A DNA stretch of 32,242 bases. It comes from Planctomycetaceae bacterium. Lineage in GTDB: Bacteria > Planctomycetota > Planctomycetia > Planctomycetales > Planctomycetaceae. Under the pieces are notes generated by a model. The model did not search any database. It saw only the letters and a program-made list of their open reading frames with translations, and was not told the DNA's origin. Location of the stretch: NCBI GenBank assembly GCA_020850695.1, contig JADZEF010000018.1:1-32242 (forward strand), given 5' to 3'. Shown piece after piece: positions 16,295 through 25,004 of this stretch. A program made the translations under genes and the position numbers. Each line of letters opens with the position of its first letter. The stretch's first letter is position 1.

Positions 16295-19273
16295 TCAGGG
16301 GAGAGACGTCATTTCCGGAGCGTTGAGCAGCGTCCACAACAGATCTTCACAGCGTTCACGCCAGTCGTTATCGAGCCGTTGCGTTGGCGGCGGACCGCGG
16401 CGGGCATCGGCTTCTTCCTTTTGGCGCTGTGTGGTCGATTCGGGATCGAGGTGATTGGACCACGCGACATACGGTTCGTATCGGTTCGCCGGCGGCGGCA
16501 GTTCGGCCACAGCGGTATGACGCTCGCCAAAACCAGGAGCCAGCAGGTCGATTCCGTCCCGGAGTTCTTCCCGCGTCGGCTCGCGGGTCAGCGTGGAGAG
16601 ATACAAGTCGCGGACGAGCGATTCAGGAGACGTCGCGTCGATCGCCCGCTCCGTCATCTTCGATTCGTCCGAGAGCCGCGTAAGCCATCGGCTGAGGACG
16701 CCGTTCTGAAGCAGGGCCGCCTGCGAGACGTCAGCGGCAGCCTTGCGATCGGCGATCGCTTCCTGCCGCACCTCGGGCCAGCCGAAAGCTCCAAGCACTT
16801 CGGTGACCGCCCGCACGCGGGGCAGGTTGAGGCTGGGCCGGTCGCGGTCGTTCGAGGTATACGCGAATTCCCACGCGCGCCGCGGACGACCCAGGTTCAA
16901 ACCGTTCTCGGGGGGGCGGCCTCCATCGAGGTCGATGCAGACTTCTCCGACGTCCAAAGGCACTCCGAACACTCCGAAGAACGTGTCGACCAGCTGCTCG
17001 GCCGAGAGACGGCGCCGGGTTGCAGCGGCGTAGAGGCGGGTGGCCTGCGGATCGGAAGAGGTGGAGCGCTGCCAGGCCTGCGAGTTGAGGATCCGCCGGA
17101 CGACATGCTTGAGGTCGTAGCCGTGCGCGACGAAATCGCGCGCGAGCCACTTCAGCAACGCGGGATGCGAGGGCCGCGCCTGCTCCCAGTCGCTCAACGG
17201 CTCGACGAGGCCTCTTCCGAAACAGTGCTGCCACGCCCGATTCACCATCACTTCGGCAAACCGCTCGTTCTCGGGGGCCGTCAGCAGGTCAGCCAGCCGC
17301 GCCCGTGGATCGCTCGCTTCGTTTCTGGCGACGTTTTCATCGACCAGCGCCACGAACGGCCACCGCGGCGTCACCGGCTCGCCCGGCTTCAGCGTCACCT
17401 GAATCAACGGCGTGCGGCCTTCGGGCTTGAGCGACACCGTGCTGGTGCCGGGAACCTTCAATGGCTCGCGCGCCAGCAAGCCCGCCAGTTGGAAGAGGTC
17501 GGCCTGCGTGCTCTGGTGAAAGGGGGCATCGTGGCAGCGGGCACACTTCATCTCGACGGCCAGGAACGTCCCGGCGATCACGCCCGCCTTCGCCGCCAGC
17601 GGGGCGTCGTTCTGAGCAGCCAACCCGAAGCCGGCCGGTCCGCCGTCGTAGACACTCCCTTCCATCTGGACCAGCTCGCGGGCGAAGAGGTCCATCGGCT
17701 TGTTGTCGCGGAACGACTCGTAGATCCAGTAGCGGAACGGCCCGGTGTTGTTCAATGTCGCGTTGACGAGGTTCGGGTTTTCGCCCAGCCAGTCCTGCCA
17801 GCGGGGAGTCCAGACGTCGGCCCATCGCGGGTCTTCCAGCAGTCGGTCGACGAGAGCGGCGCGCTTGTCGGCCCGGTCGTCTTCATGGAAATGCCGAATC
17901 TCCTCGAGCGTGGGGGGCACCCCGACGACCTGGAGAAACACGCGTCGCAGAAACGTCAGGTCGTCCGCCAGGGGAGCGAGCTTCACGTCCGGCGCAGGTT
18001 CCTCTTCGGGCCAGGCAGCGCCATCCTTGATCCATCGCTCCAGCGTGGCGATTTCCGACGCATTCAGCCGGTCTCCCTGCGGGGGCATCTGCTCGGATTC
18101 GTCCGTCGATCGAACCCGCCGCAGCAGTTCGCTGCGACCGGGATGTCCCGCTACGACGGCCGCCGCGCCCGAGTCTCCCCCGTGAATAGCGGATTCGCGG
18201 GAATCGAGCCGCAACCCGCCCCGCGGCCGGTTGGCATGACATGAGAGGCACCGCGCCGAAAGGATCGGCTTCACGTCCCGATGGAACCGCACAGGCCCCG
18301 CTTCGAGATTGGCGGCCGCCCGGGCGTCAGCCAACCGCGCCAGCAGAAAGCGGTCGATCTCGTTTGCGGTCGACGCGTTGGCGGGGAGAACCGGTGGCGG
18401 TGGAGCCGGGTGCGATTCGACCCACTCCCGCGCAGCCAAATGCCGTGCCATGAACTCCGGGGCGAAGCGGTCGCGTGCCCGTCGTCGTCGCTCGGCTTCC
18501 ATGCGGTCGTGCTCGGCAGTTCGTTCCGCAACGTACCGGTTCCACCCTTTGTCCGTCAGCGGGACGTCAGCTCCCGGGGACAACAACACGAAGTCATCGC
18601 TGGCCTCGGGGGCGTAAGCGACCTGAAGTTCGCCCAGTTCCGGACGCAGCGCCCGCTTCCCTTCGGTCCCGCCGACAATCGCTTCCAGAACGATGTGTCG
18701 ATCGCCCCCGGGAGAATCGAATTCGACGACCACCTCGCGATTGCCGGGCGAAACGAATCTCGTCTGCCCGAGTTCCAGCACCTGTTTGCGAAGCGTGTTA
18801 TGGCCGTCCCCCATCGGCTTCGCAAAAGGATTCTCGGCGACGCGCACCCCATCGATGGTCAGTCGCGCCGCGCTCCGCGACCGCAGGAGAATCCTCAATC
18901 GCCCCGAGGGAAAGGGAACGTCGGCGGTCGCCCTCAGGAGGAAGACTTTCGCCCGGTCGGCTCGCACGCCGGTTCCCGTGTATCGATGCGGGATGCGAAA
19001 GAAGCCAAAGGCCGCTTCCTCATACGATTCGGACGCCGGCCCCATCGTGGCAGGCCACTCACGTTCCGTCGGGACGCCGCTCTCGATCAACTCCACCTGA
19101 ATGGCACGACGACGTGCAGCGGGAGTCGAATGATCCGACGCGACGGTGGCCGCTCGGGCGGAGCCAGACTCCCCTTTCCCGGGCTCTTCGGCACCGGCTC
19201 CGGATACCGCGACGGCCGCCATGCCAACCCATGCCAGAGGAACGATTGCCAGCGGAAGCCGATGATTCATCAT
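16295..19273 (-). CDS. PSD1 protein: PSCyt1 haem domain with DUF1549 and DUF1553
   Basis: This 992-residue protein begins with a signal peptide (MMNHRLPLAIVPLAWVGMAAVAVSGAGA). After an N-terminal beta-rich region comes a planctomycete cytochrome C segment with CLSCH near residue 342 (preceded by FHRDVKPILSARC and followed by GGLRLDSRE and QMPPQGDRL). DUF1549 follows (FLRRVFLQVVGVPPTLEEI, DRLLEDPRWADVW, about 430-620) and carries a second CxxCH (CARCHDAPFH, about 577-581). DUF1553 (PRWPFVALVDEN, RAWQHCFGRGLVEP, YAAATRRRLSAEQLVD) runs to the end. CxxCH motifs indicate covalent haem, so a periplasmic redox or electron-transfer role is likely, though the substrate is unknown. The gene normally occurs in tandem with DUF1501, as here. 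It is divergent from the next DUF1501 gene and is the likely first gene of the leftward unit. Confidence 0.92.
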   Translation of the reverse strand: MMNHRLPLAIVPLAWVGMAAVAVSGAGAEEPGKGESGSARAATVASDHSTPAARRRAIQVELIESGVPTEREWPATMGPASESYEEAAFGFFRIPHRYTGTGVRADRAKVFLLRATADVPFPSGRLRILLRSRSAARLTIDGVRVAENPFAKPMGDGHNTLRKQVLELGQTRFVSPGNREVVVEFDSPGGDRHIVLEAIVGGTEGKRALRPELGELQVAYAPEASDDFVLLSPGADVPLTDKGWNRYVAERTAEHDRMEAERRRRARDRFAPEFMARHLAAREWVESHPAPPPPVLPANASTANEIDRFLLARLADARAAANLEAGPVRFHRDVKPILSARCLSCHANRPRGGLRLDSRESAIHGGDSGAAAVVAGHPGRSELLRRVRSTDESEQMPPQGDRLNASEIATLERWIKDGAAWPEEEPAPDVKLAPLADDLTFLRRVFLQVVGVPPTLEEIRHFHEDDRADKRAALVDRLLEDPRWADVWTPRWQDWLGENPNLVNATLNNTGPFRYWIYESFRDNKPMDLFARELVQMEGSVYDGGPAGFGLAAQNDAPLAAKAGVIAGTFLAVEMKCARCHDAPFHQSTQADLFQLAGLLAREPLKVPGTSTVSLKPEGRTPLIQVTLKPGEPVTPRWPFVALVDENVARNEASDPRARLADLLTAPENERFAEVMVNRAWQHCFGRGLVEPLSDWEQARPSHPALLKWLARDFVAHGYDLKHVVRRILNSQAWQRSTSSDPQATRLYAAATRRRLSAEQLVDTFFGVFGVPLDVGEVCIDLDGGRPPENGLNLGRPRRAWEFAYTSNDRDRPSLNLPRVRAVTEVLGAFGWPEVRQEAIADRKAAADVSQAALLQNGVLSRWLTRLSDESKMTERAIDATSPESLVRDLYLSTLTREPTREELRDGIDLLAPGFGERHTAVAELPPPANRYEPYVAWSNHLDPESTTQRQKEEADARRGPPPTQRLDNDWRERCEDLLWTLLNAPEMTSLP

Positions 19274-19461
19274 GCCGACTCGCGAACCCGGGATGCGGGA
19301 GAAGCTTCAATGTCATTACCATACCGTCTTTTCGACGGGGGGTCTTGTCCGCCATGACGCCACGGGATGACAGAATCTTCGCCCGCCCCCGCGACATTGC
19401 ATCAGCACGGCTCGATGCCTTATCGTGACAGAGCATCGGAACACCAGCGAGGGGCGGATCC
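19274..19461. promoter_or_regulatory. Divergent promoter region, PSD1 and glycan-locus DUF1501
   Basis: These 188 bases separate two divergent starts (19273 minus and 19462 plus), so both transcripts must begin in or near them. GAGGGG at about 19449-19454 precedes ATG 19462 as a ribosome-binding site. No confident -35/-10 boxes or operator palindrome were found. Confidence 0.4.
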
Positions 19462-20874
19462 ATGCTTCGGATCTTTGGAGCGGGAAAAAGATTGTGTGAT
19501 GGAGTCTCCCGGCGGGAAGCCATCCGCGTGGGGGGCCTTTCCCTGTTCGGAAGTATGACGCTTCCCCGGCTGCTCCAGGCCGAGTCGACCCAGCGGACCG
19601 AACGCAAAGGGACCGCGCGGTCGGTCATCCTGATGAATCTCCTGGGAGGCCCGCCGCACCAGGATCTCTTCGACCTCAAGCCGCAGGCGCCGGACAAGGT
19701 ACGCGGCGAATTCCAGCCGATCGCCACGAGTGTTCCCGGGCTTCAGATCGGCGAGCTGCTGCCCCTCACCTCGCGGATCATGGACCGCTGCACGCTGATC
19801 CGCACGTACTCGCATCGATACAACAGCCACAATCCGTACAACGTTTATACCGGCTTCGACCTGGGCAACGACCGCGAGAATTACTTCGCCAAGCGGTCCG
19901 ATCATCCGTCGATGGGAGCCATCTGCCAGCACGTGCGGCTGCACGAGACGGAAGTGCCGCCGTACGTCATTCTGCCGGCCTTTCCGGGACATTCGCAGTC
20001 GCTGCGCCGGGCGGGGCCTTACGGCGGATATCTCGGAAGCCAGTACGATCCTTTATTTACCGTGTGGAACCGGCAATCCGACGGCAAGGGAAAATTTTAC
20101 GTTCCCGGCATGGCCCTGGGCACGCCCGTGCTGCCATCGCTCGATTCTCTGCCGGACATCACGGCGAACCGACTCGACCAGCGGCATTCGCTCCTCGATC
20201 AACTCGATCGGCGCGTCGGCGAACTCGAGCGGACGCAGTCGGTTTCGAGCCTCGGGCATTTTCAGCAAAAAGTCTTTTCGCTGCTGACGTCGTCGAAAAC
20301 ACGAAACGCTTTCGACTTGGCGCAGGAAAAGCCTGAGATTGCGGAGCGCTACGGCCAGACCGTCTGGGGAAAGAGTCTGCTCATCTGCCGCCGGCTCGTC
20401 GAGGCGGGGTCGACGTTCGTCAGCGTCAACTGGGAAGAGGCCGACAGCGGCAACCACTGGGACCTGCACGAGAACAACTTCGGGATGTGTCGCGGACTGG
20501 TCCCGACGCTCGACCAGATTGTCTCGACGCTGATCCTCGATCTCGAGCAGCGCGGGCTGCTCGATTCAACGCTCGTTGTCGTCATGGGAGAGATGGGCCG
20601 CACCCCGCGCATCAACGGCAAAGCAGGGCGTGACCACTGGCCGCAATGTGGATTCGCCTTGATGGCGGGCGGCGGCCTGAAGAAGGGGTGCGTCCTGGGG
20701 AAGACCGATTCGCAGGCGGCCTATCCGATGGATCGGCCGGTCTCGGCGGGAGACCTGGTCGCCACGATCTATCAGTTGCTGGGGATCAACCCCGAGCTGA
20801 CGGTTCCCGATCTGACCGGCCGGCCGATGCATATTTCCCACGGGGGCGAACCGGTGTGGGAAGTGATCGCGTGA
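19462..20874 (+). CDS. DUF1501 domain-containing protein, Tat-exported (glycan-locus copy)
   Basis: This 470-residue DUF1501 protein has a Tat leader (SRREAIRVGGLSLFGS at 16-31, ending near LLQA). Family motifs are LGGPPHQDLFDLKPQ, MGEMGRTPRINGKAGRDHWP, and a C-terminal DLTGRPMHISHGG. It is more distant from the 1.4-4.4 kb pair than those two are from each other, and is of the GRDHW type. GAGGGG upstream supports ATG 19462. Its stop overlaps the GTG start of a GT4 glycosyltransferase by four bases (GTGA), so the two are probably translationally coupled and functionally linked. It starts a rightward series ending in polyprenyl-phosphate glycan genes. By superfamily it may act on phosphate or sulfate esters; this is inference. 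Confidence 0.93.
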   Translation: MLRIFGAGKRLCDGVSRREAIRVGGLSLFGSMTLPRLLQAESTQRTERKGTARSVILMNLLGGPPHQDLFDLKPQAPDKVRGEFQPIATSVPGLQIGELLPLTSRIMDRCTLIRTYSHRYNSHNPYNVYTGFDLGNDRENYFAKRSDHPSMGAICQHVRLHETEVPPYVILPAFPGHSQSLRRAGPYGGYLGSQYDPLFTVWNRQSDGKGKFYVPGMALGTPVLPSLDSLPDITANRLDQRHSLLDQLDRRVGELERTQSVSSLGHFQQKVFSLLTSSKTRNAFDLAQEKPEIAERYGQTVWGKSLLICRRLVEAGSTFVSVNWEEADSGNHWDLHENNFGMCRGLVPTLDQIVSTLILDLEQRGLLDSTLVVVMGEMGRTPRINGKAGRDHWPQCGFALMAGGGLKKGCVLGKTDSQAAYPMDRPVSAGDLVATIYQLLGINPELTVPDLTGRPMHISHGGEPVWEVIA

Positions 20875-22088
20875 CCGATCCGGCGGTCGCATCACCCGGG
20901 GCGGCATCGAATTCGAGACTCGCGCCGTCCCGGCTGGCGATCCTTTTCGAGTTTCCCACGTTGAATGGCGGCGAGCGGTCGATGCTGGCGGCACTCGACG
21001 CGTTACGCCGCTTGTCCGATGGCGGGCAGGATCGGTCTCTGGATTTCCTGGCGATGGCTCCCGCCGCCGGCCCTCTCGCGACGGCCCTGACTGCCGCCGG
21101 GATTGCGCACATTCCGTTCGAGTGCCGCGACCAAGCGGGAAAGCGCCGCGCCCCCGCGGAACTGCTGCTGGAACTCGACTCTCTGGTCCGCGCGCAGGGG
21201 ATCGAATTGCTGCATGCCAACAGTCTCTCGATGGCCCGTCTCACCGGTGCGGCTGCCGTGCGTTTGCCGATCCCGACGACGGGCCATCTTCGCGATATGG
21301 TTCGACTGAGTGCGGCGGCGGTGGCCGACTTGAACCGCAATCGCCGACTGATTGCGGTGTCGCACGCGACTCGTCAGTTCCATGTGGGACAGGGCGTCGC
21401 GTCAGACCGCCTGACGACACTCTACAACGGCGTTGATCTCGAACGGTTTGCCCCGCGTCCAATGACGGGATGGTTGAAGCGGGAACTGGGGCTGCCCGTA
21501 GAAGCCTTCCTCATTGCAACGATCGGCCAGATCGGACTCAGGAAAGGTCAAGATACGCTGGCCGCAGCCGCGGCGCTCATCGGCCCGGTGACTCCGCAAG
21601 CGCATTTCCTCATCATCGGCGAGCGATACTCAGAAAAAGACGAGTCGGTCGACTATGAGCGTCGAATCTTCGAGAGTTTCCATAGCGCGGGGTTGAATGA
21701 TCGCGTCCATCGCCTCGGGTATCGGCATGATATGGAACGGGTCCTTCCCGAGATTGATCTGATTGTGCATCCGGCGCGACAGGAGCCGCTGGGGCGCGTC
21801 TTGCTGGAGGCGGCCGCGTGCGGCAAGCCCATTGTTGCAACGGATGTCGGCGGAACATCCGAGATCCTGCGCGACGCGGCGAATGCACGTCTGGTCGCTC
21901 CGGGAATGCCACGCCAGTTGGCTGACGCGGTCCTTGAACTGATTCGCCAGCGATCGCTACGGGCCACCTTTGGAGCCGCTGCGCGACGGGCCGTCGAAGA
22001 GAGGTTCGCAATTGGAATCGCCAGCCGGAAGCTGAAGGACTTCTGGCTCGAAATCCTCTCGAAGTCCGCGGGATCCGCCGCAAATTAG
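20871..22088 (+). CDS. GT4 (group 1) glycosyltransferase
   Basis: This 405-residue GT-B glycosyltransferase starts at GTG 20871, overlapping the previous stop (GTGA), which gives a normal family length. The frame is open further upstream but lies wholly inside the DUF1501 gene. The N-terminal Rossmann domain has LNGGERSMLAALDAL; the inter-domain region has ATRQFHVGQGVASDRLTTLYNGVD; the C-terminal donor-sugar domain has IGQIGLRKGQDTL, then HPARQEPLGRVLLEAAACGKP, in which E305 and E313 form the retaining E-x7-E motif, followed by ATDVGGTSEI. No transmembrane helix is obvious. It would add a sugar from a nucleotide-sugar donor to a lipid-linked glycan on the cytoplasmic face. Sugar specificity cannot be read. 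Confidence 0.92.
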   Translation: MTDPAVASPGAASNSRLAPSRLAILFEFPTLNGGERSMLAALDALRRLSDGGQDRSLDFLAMAPAAGPLATALTAAGIAHIPFECRDQAGKRRAPAELLLELDSLVRAQGIELLHANSLSMARLTGAAAVRLPIPTTGHLRDMVRLSAAAVADLNRNRRLIAVSHATRQFHVGQGVASDRLTTLYNGVDLERFAPRPMTGWLKRELGLPVEAFLIATIGQIGLRKGQDTLAAAAALIGPVTPQAHFLIIGERYSEKDESVDYERRIFESFHSAGLNDRVHRLGYRHDMERVLPEIDLIVHPARQEPLGRVLLEAAACGKPIVATDVGGTSEILRDAANARLVAPGMPRQLADAVLELIRQRSLRATFGAAARRAVEERFAIGIASRKLKDFWLEILSKSAGSAAN

Positions 22089-22417
22089 GACTGGGAACGC
22101 TCATGCGTGAACACCACCCAGCCTGAATATCGCCTTTCGTTTGCCTTCTTTAGAGCAACTGGCGTGGCGGTTTGGGAGAAGTGGGAGAAATATAGCCGCC
22201 CCGACGCCCGAAAAATCCGGCGGAGCAATCCCTTCCAAGCGTCTGCTCAAAAGTTTCGGCACAATCGATCCGATCGTTATGACATCCGCAGTGCGTTGGC
22301 ACGTTGCGGCGGGAGGGGATGTCGCCGTTTTCAGACGAGTGAAACTTCTCTTTTCCGAAAGTCTTGATGCGGTTAGATTTCGCCGCGATTCGTGGCCGTC
22401 AAAAGCAGGACGCTCGA
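22089..22417 (+). other. 329-base gap before the aminotransferase, likely with its promoter
   Basis: The stretch is visibly more AT-rich than the flanking genes, especially 22330-22380. A short GTG-started frame at 22107-22367 exists, but its codon third positions are not GC-biased like the neighbours and its protein is Arg/Ser-rich without family character, so I do not call it. A short direct repeat GGGAGAA occurs twice near 22174-22188. No hairpin terminator was seen. Confidence 0.4.
22407..22410 (+). promoter_or_regulatory. Shine-Dalgarno deciding the aminotransferase start
   Basis: AGGA lies 7 bases upstream of ATG 22418. In-frame TTG 22364 and ATG 22367 lack such a site and would add an Arg-rich stretch, so 22418 is preferred. 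Confidence 0.6.
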
Positions 22418-23668
22418 ATGCCGAACGGTGTCTCCAGGGACGAGAGACTCGCAATCGAAGGGGGCGTTGCAGTCCGTAGCACCCCCATGGCGCCATGGCC
22501 TCACTTCACAGAGGACATGGTGGAAGCGGCGGCGCGCGTCCTCCGTTCCGGTAAAGTGAATTACTGGACCGGCTCCGAGACGCGGCAGTTCGAGACCGAG
22601 TTCGCCGCGTACACGGGCACCCAACACGCCGTCGCGGTTGCGAACGGAACGCTTGCGTTGGAACTCGCGCTCCATGCTCTGAACATTGGCCCGGGGGACG
22701 ACGTCGTCGTTCCCGCCCGCACGTTCGTCGCCACCGGTGGATGCGTCCTGATTCGGGGAGCACGGCCCGTGTTCGCCGACATCGACCCGAAGACCCAGAA
22801 CATCACCGCCGAGACCATTGAGGCCGCGCTCACTCCAATGACGCGTGCGGTCATTGTCGTGCACCTCGCCGGGCTGCCCTGCGACATGGATCCGATTCTG
22901 GAACTGGCGGCCCGTCGGGGGCTCTTCGTGATCGAAGATTGTGCCCAGTGTCACGGTGCCCGCTACAAGGGACGTCCCGTCGGCTCGATGGGGCACATAA
23001 ACGCATTCTCCTTCTGCCAGGACAAGATCCTCACAACGGCCGGCGAAGGGGGCATGGTCACCACCAACGACACGGCCTTGTGGGACCGCGCCTGGAGTTA
23101 TAAGGATCATGGCAAGTCGTGGGATGCGGTCTACCATCGCAAGCACCCCGCACCGTTCAAGTGGCTGCACGAAAGCCCCGGCACGAACTGGCGGCTCACG
23201 GAAGTTCAATCCGCCATCGGGCGGATCGCGCTGCGGTCGCTGGATGCCTGGATTGTCGCCCGCCGCCGCAATGCCGCGCGGCTCGACGCGGCCCTCGCGA
23301 ACGTCCCCGCGTTGACGACGTTCCAGCCGTCGGCCGACTTCTATCACAGTTACTACAAACACTACGCATTCCTGACCCTCGAGGCCCTGGAGACCGGTTG
23401 GACTCGCGACCGCATCGCTCAGTCGGTGCAGGCCGAAGGAGTCTTTTGCGGCAGCGGGTCATGTGCCGAGATCTATCGCGAAAAAGTGTTTCACGATCGC
23501 AACCTGCAACCGGTTCGGCCGTTGCCCGTCGCCCAGCGCATGGGCGACCTCAGCCTGATGTTCCAGGTGCATCCAACGCTGAGTGACGCGGACATCGACG
23601 ACACGGCCGCGGCCGTCGCGAAAGTGCTGCGGAGCGCTGCCGCGGCGCCGCGGCGTGCGGCGGCTTGA
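22418..23668 (+). CDS. DegT/DnrJ/EryC1/StrS-family PLP aminotransferase
   Basis: This 416-residue sugar aminotransferase of fold-type I transfers an amino group, usually from glutamate, to a keto-sugar nucleotide in the cytoplasm. Visible residues: VANGTLALELAL (phosphate-binding), VVPARTFVATGG, VIEDCAQCHGA with D174 against the PLP pyridine nitrogen, and FSFCQDKILTTAGEGGM with K203 as the Schiff-base lysine; TNWRLTEVQSAIG is also typical. It fills the role of Campylobacter PglE or Neisseria PglC in the acetamido-amino sugar route, fitting the acetyltransferase encoded 3' of it, but other StrS-type substrates are possible. The 4,6-dehydratase that would supply the keto-sugar is not in the window. 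A hairpin and 355 bases separate it from the sulfotransferase. Confidence 0.93.
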   Translation: MPNGVSRDERLAIEGGVAVRSTPMAPWPHFTEDMVEAAARVLRSGKVNYWTGSETRQFETEFAAYTGTQHAVAVANGTLALELALHALNIGPGDDVVVPARTFVATGGCVLIRGARPVFADIDPKTQNITAETIEAALTPMTRAVIVVHLAGLPCDMDPILELAARRGLFVIEDCAQCHGARYKGRPVGSMGHINAFSFCQDKILTTAGEGGMVTTNDTALWDRAWSYKDHGKSWDAVYHRKHPAPFKWLHESPGTNWRLTEVQSAIGRIALRSLDAWIVARRRNAARLDAALANVPALTTFQPSADFYHSYYKHYAFLTLEALETGWTRDRIAQSVQAEGVFCGSGSCAEIYREKVFHDRNLQPVRPLPVAQRMGDLSLMFQVHPTLSDADIDDTAAAVAKVLRSAAAAPRRAAA

Positions 23669-24023
23669 GAAGCCGGCGGATCGGCCGAGGTCGCAGGTCT
23701 TCGCGGGTCCGTGCATTCATGGCACGGCGCCCACCAGGCTGCGTGGATGAGTCGCTCACGCATCGAGTTTCGGCGCTCTGATGTTGCCTCGCGCCTGCGG
23801 TGACATCAGAGCGTACTCACCGCGGACCGAGACCGATCCACGGTGGGATCTTGTGGACTGCTGCTCCAGGAAGAGTGCGTTCGCTCGAGATCTGGATCGT
23901 GCCTCTCGGGACCGCAAGAGGTGAAAGGATGGACGGCAGCCGAGGCTGCCTCGGATGCCTGATGCAGTCTGATTTCCACCGGGGCGGAGTGACGCCCAAC
24001 ACACATCCTTCAGGGGAGAGGCG
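23669..24023 (+). other. 355-base gap between aminotransferase and sulfotransferase
   Basis: No convincing gene is present. It contains the inverted repeat at 23774-23813 and a small hairpin, GGCAGC at 23935-23940 with GCTGCC at 23945-23950. GGGGAGAGG just before ATG 24024 is a strong ribosome-binding site for the sulfotransferase. The gap is long enough for a separate promoter, so the locus may be more than one transcript. Confidence 0.45.
23774..23813 (+). terminator. Inverted repeat downstream of the aminotransferase
   Basis: CGCTCTGATGT at 23774-23784 is exactly complementary to ACATCAGAGCG at 23803-23813, an 11-bp stem with an 18-base GC-rich loop, 105 bases after the stop codon. No T tract follows. 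It may be a terminator, a transcript-stabilising structure or an operator-like palindrome. Confidence 0.45.
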
Positions 24024-25004
24024 ATGACACGACCGAACCTGTTCGTGGTCGGTGCCCCGAAATGCGGCACCACGGCCCTCTTCGAGTATCTGCGGACCCA
24101 TCCCGAAATCTCGTTCTCGACCTTGAAGGAACCGCACTATTTCGCCGACGATCTCCCCGGAAACCGGGACGTCCAGACACTGGACGATTACCACCGTCTC
24201 TTTGGTTCGGCCCGCCCGCACCACAAGGTGGTCGGCGAAGCGTCCGTCCTTTATCTGATGTCCGCCGTCGCCATTCCGAACATCCGCCGCTACAACCCGG
24301 CGGCACGCATCATCGCCATGGTCCGCAATCCGGCCGAGATGGCGGTGTCACTCCATCAGCAACTCGTCTACAGCTTCTACGAGAATCACCGCGATTTCTC
24401 GATGGGATGGAGTCTCCAGGAGCGGCGCCGGCAAGGCTTCGACATCCCACCCGGATGCCGGGACGCCGCCGTGCTGCAATACAGCCGGACATGCCGTCTC
24501 GGCGAGCAGTTGGCCCGCCTCTACGCGCACTTCCCCCGCGAGCAGGTGCATGTCATCGTGCATGACGACCTCAAGCGAACGCCGCTTGCGGTGTATCGCG
24601 AGACCTTGCGGTTTCTCGGCGTCTCGGACGACGGCCGGACGAGTTTTCCGACCGTCAATCGCCAGAAGCGGCACCGCGTCGACTGGCTGGGCCGCTGGCT
24701 CGTCAGCCCACCGGCCTTCCTGAATCGCTGGCGGGATCGTATGATCCGCGACTACGGAACGAGGAGAAGTTTGTTCAGTCGGGTTGCTGTCGGGCTGGGC
24801 CGAACCCTCGAACGATGGAACTCCGCGGGCACTTTTCGGAACCCGCTGAACACCACGACACGGCACCGTCTGCTCGAAACGTTCCGTGACGACGTGGCTC
24901 ATCTCTCCGACCTTCTCGGTCGCAATCTGAGCCACGAATGGGGATTTGAGTCCACGGAAGGACGGACCTTCAATGGCCGATACGTTCTACGCGCGGCGGG
25001 GTAA
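24024..25004 (+). CDS. PAPS-dependent sulfotransferase (Sulfotransfer family)
   Basis: This 326-residue cytoplasmic sulfotransferase transfers sulfate from PAPS to a carbohydrate or lipid hydroxyl. The 5'-phosphosulfate-binding loop is VGAPKCGTTALF (9-20, K13 catalytic). LKEPHYF follows at 34-40, and the 3'-phosphate-binding motif is IAMVRNPAEMAVSLHQQ, with R101 and S109 as the PAPS contacts. The C-terminal half has FLGVSDDGRTSFPTVNRQKRHR, as in heparan-type and NodH-like enzymes. The ATG at 24024 is preceded by GGGGAGAGG. Its 3' end overlaps the next gene by 32 bases, so the two are cotranscribed and probably coupled. Context suggests the acceptor is the glycan made by this locus, or its lipid carrier form. 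Confidence 0.93.
   Translation: MTRPNLFVVGAPKCGTTALFEYLRTHPEISFSTLKEPHYFADDLPGNRDVQTLDDYHRLFGSARPHHKVVGEASVLYLMSAVAIPNIRRYNPAARIIAMVRNPAEMAVSLHQQLVYSFYENHRDFSMGWSLQERRRQGFDIPPGCRDAAVLQYSRTCRLGEQLARLYAHFPREQVHVIVHDDLKRTPLAVYRETLRFLGVSDDGRTSFPTVNRQKRHRVDWLGRWLVSPPAFLNRWRDRMIRDYGTRRSLFSRVAVGLGRTLERWNSAGTFRNPLNTTTRHRLLETFRDDVAHLSDLLGRNLSHEWGFESTEGRTFNGRYVLRAAG

Noticed and set aside
16262..19357. Long plus-strand frames (16262-18244 and 18281-19357) opposite the PSD1 gene
   Set aside because: The minus strand carries a full PSCyt1-DUF1549-DUF1553 protein; these frames are shadows.
22107..22367. 86-codon GTG-started frame in the gap before the aminotransferase
   Set aside because: Codon third positions lack the GC bias of neighbours, no motif, and weak ribosome-binding site.
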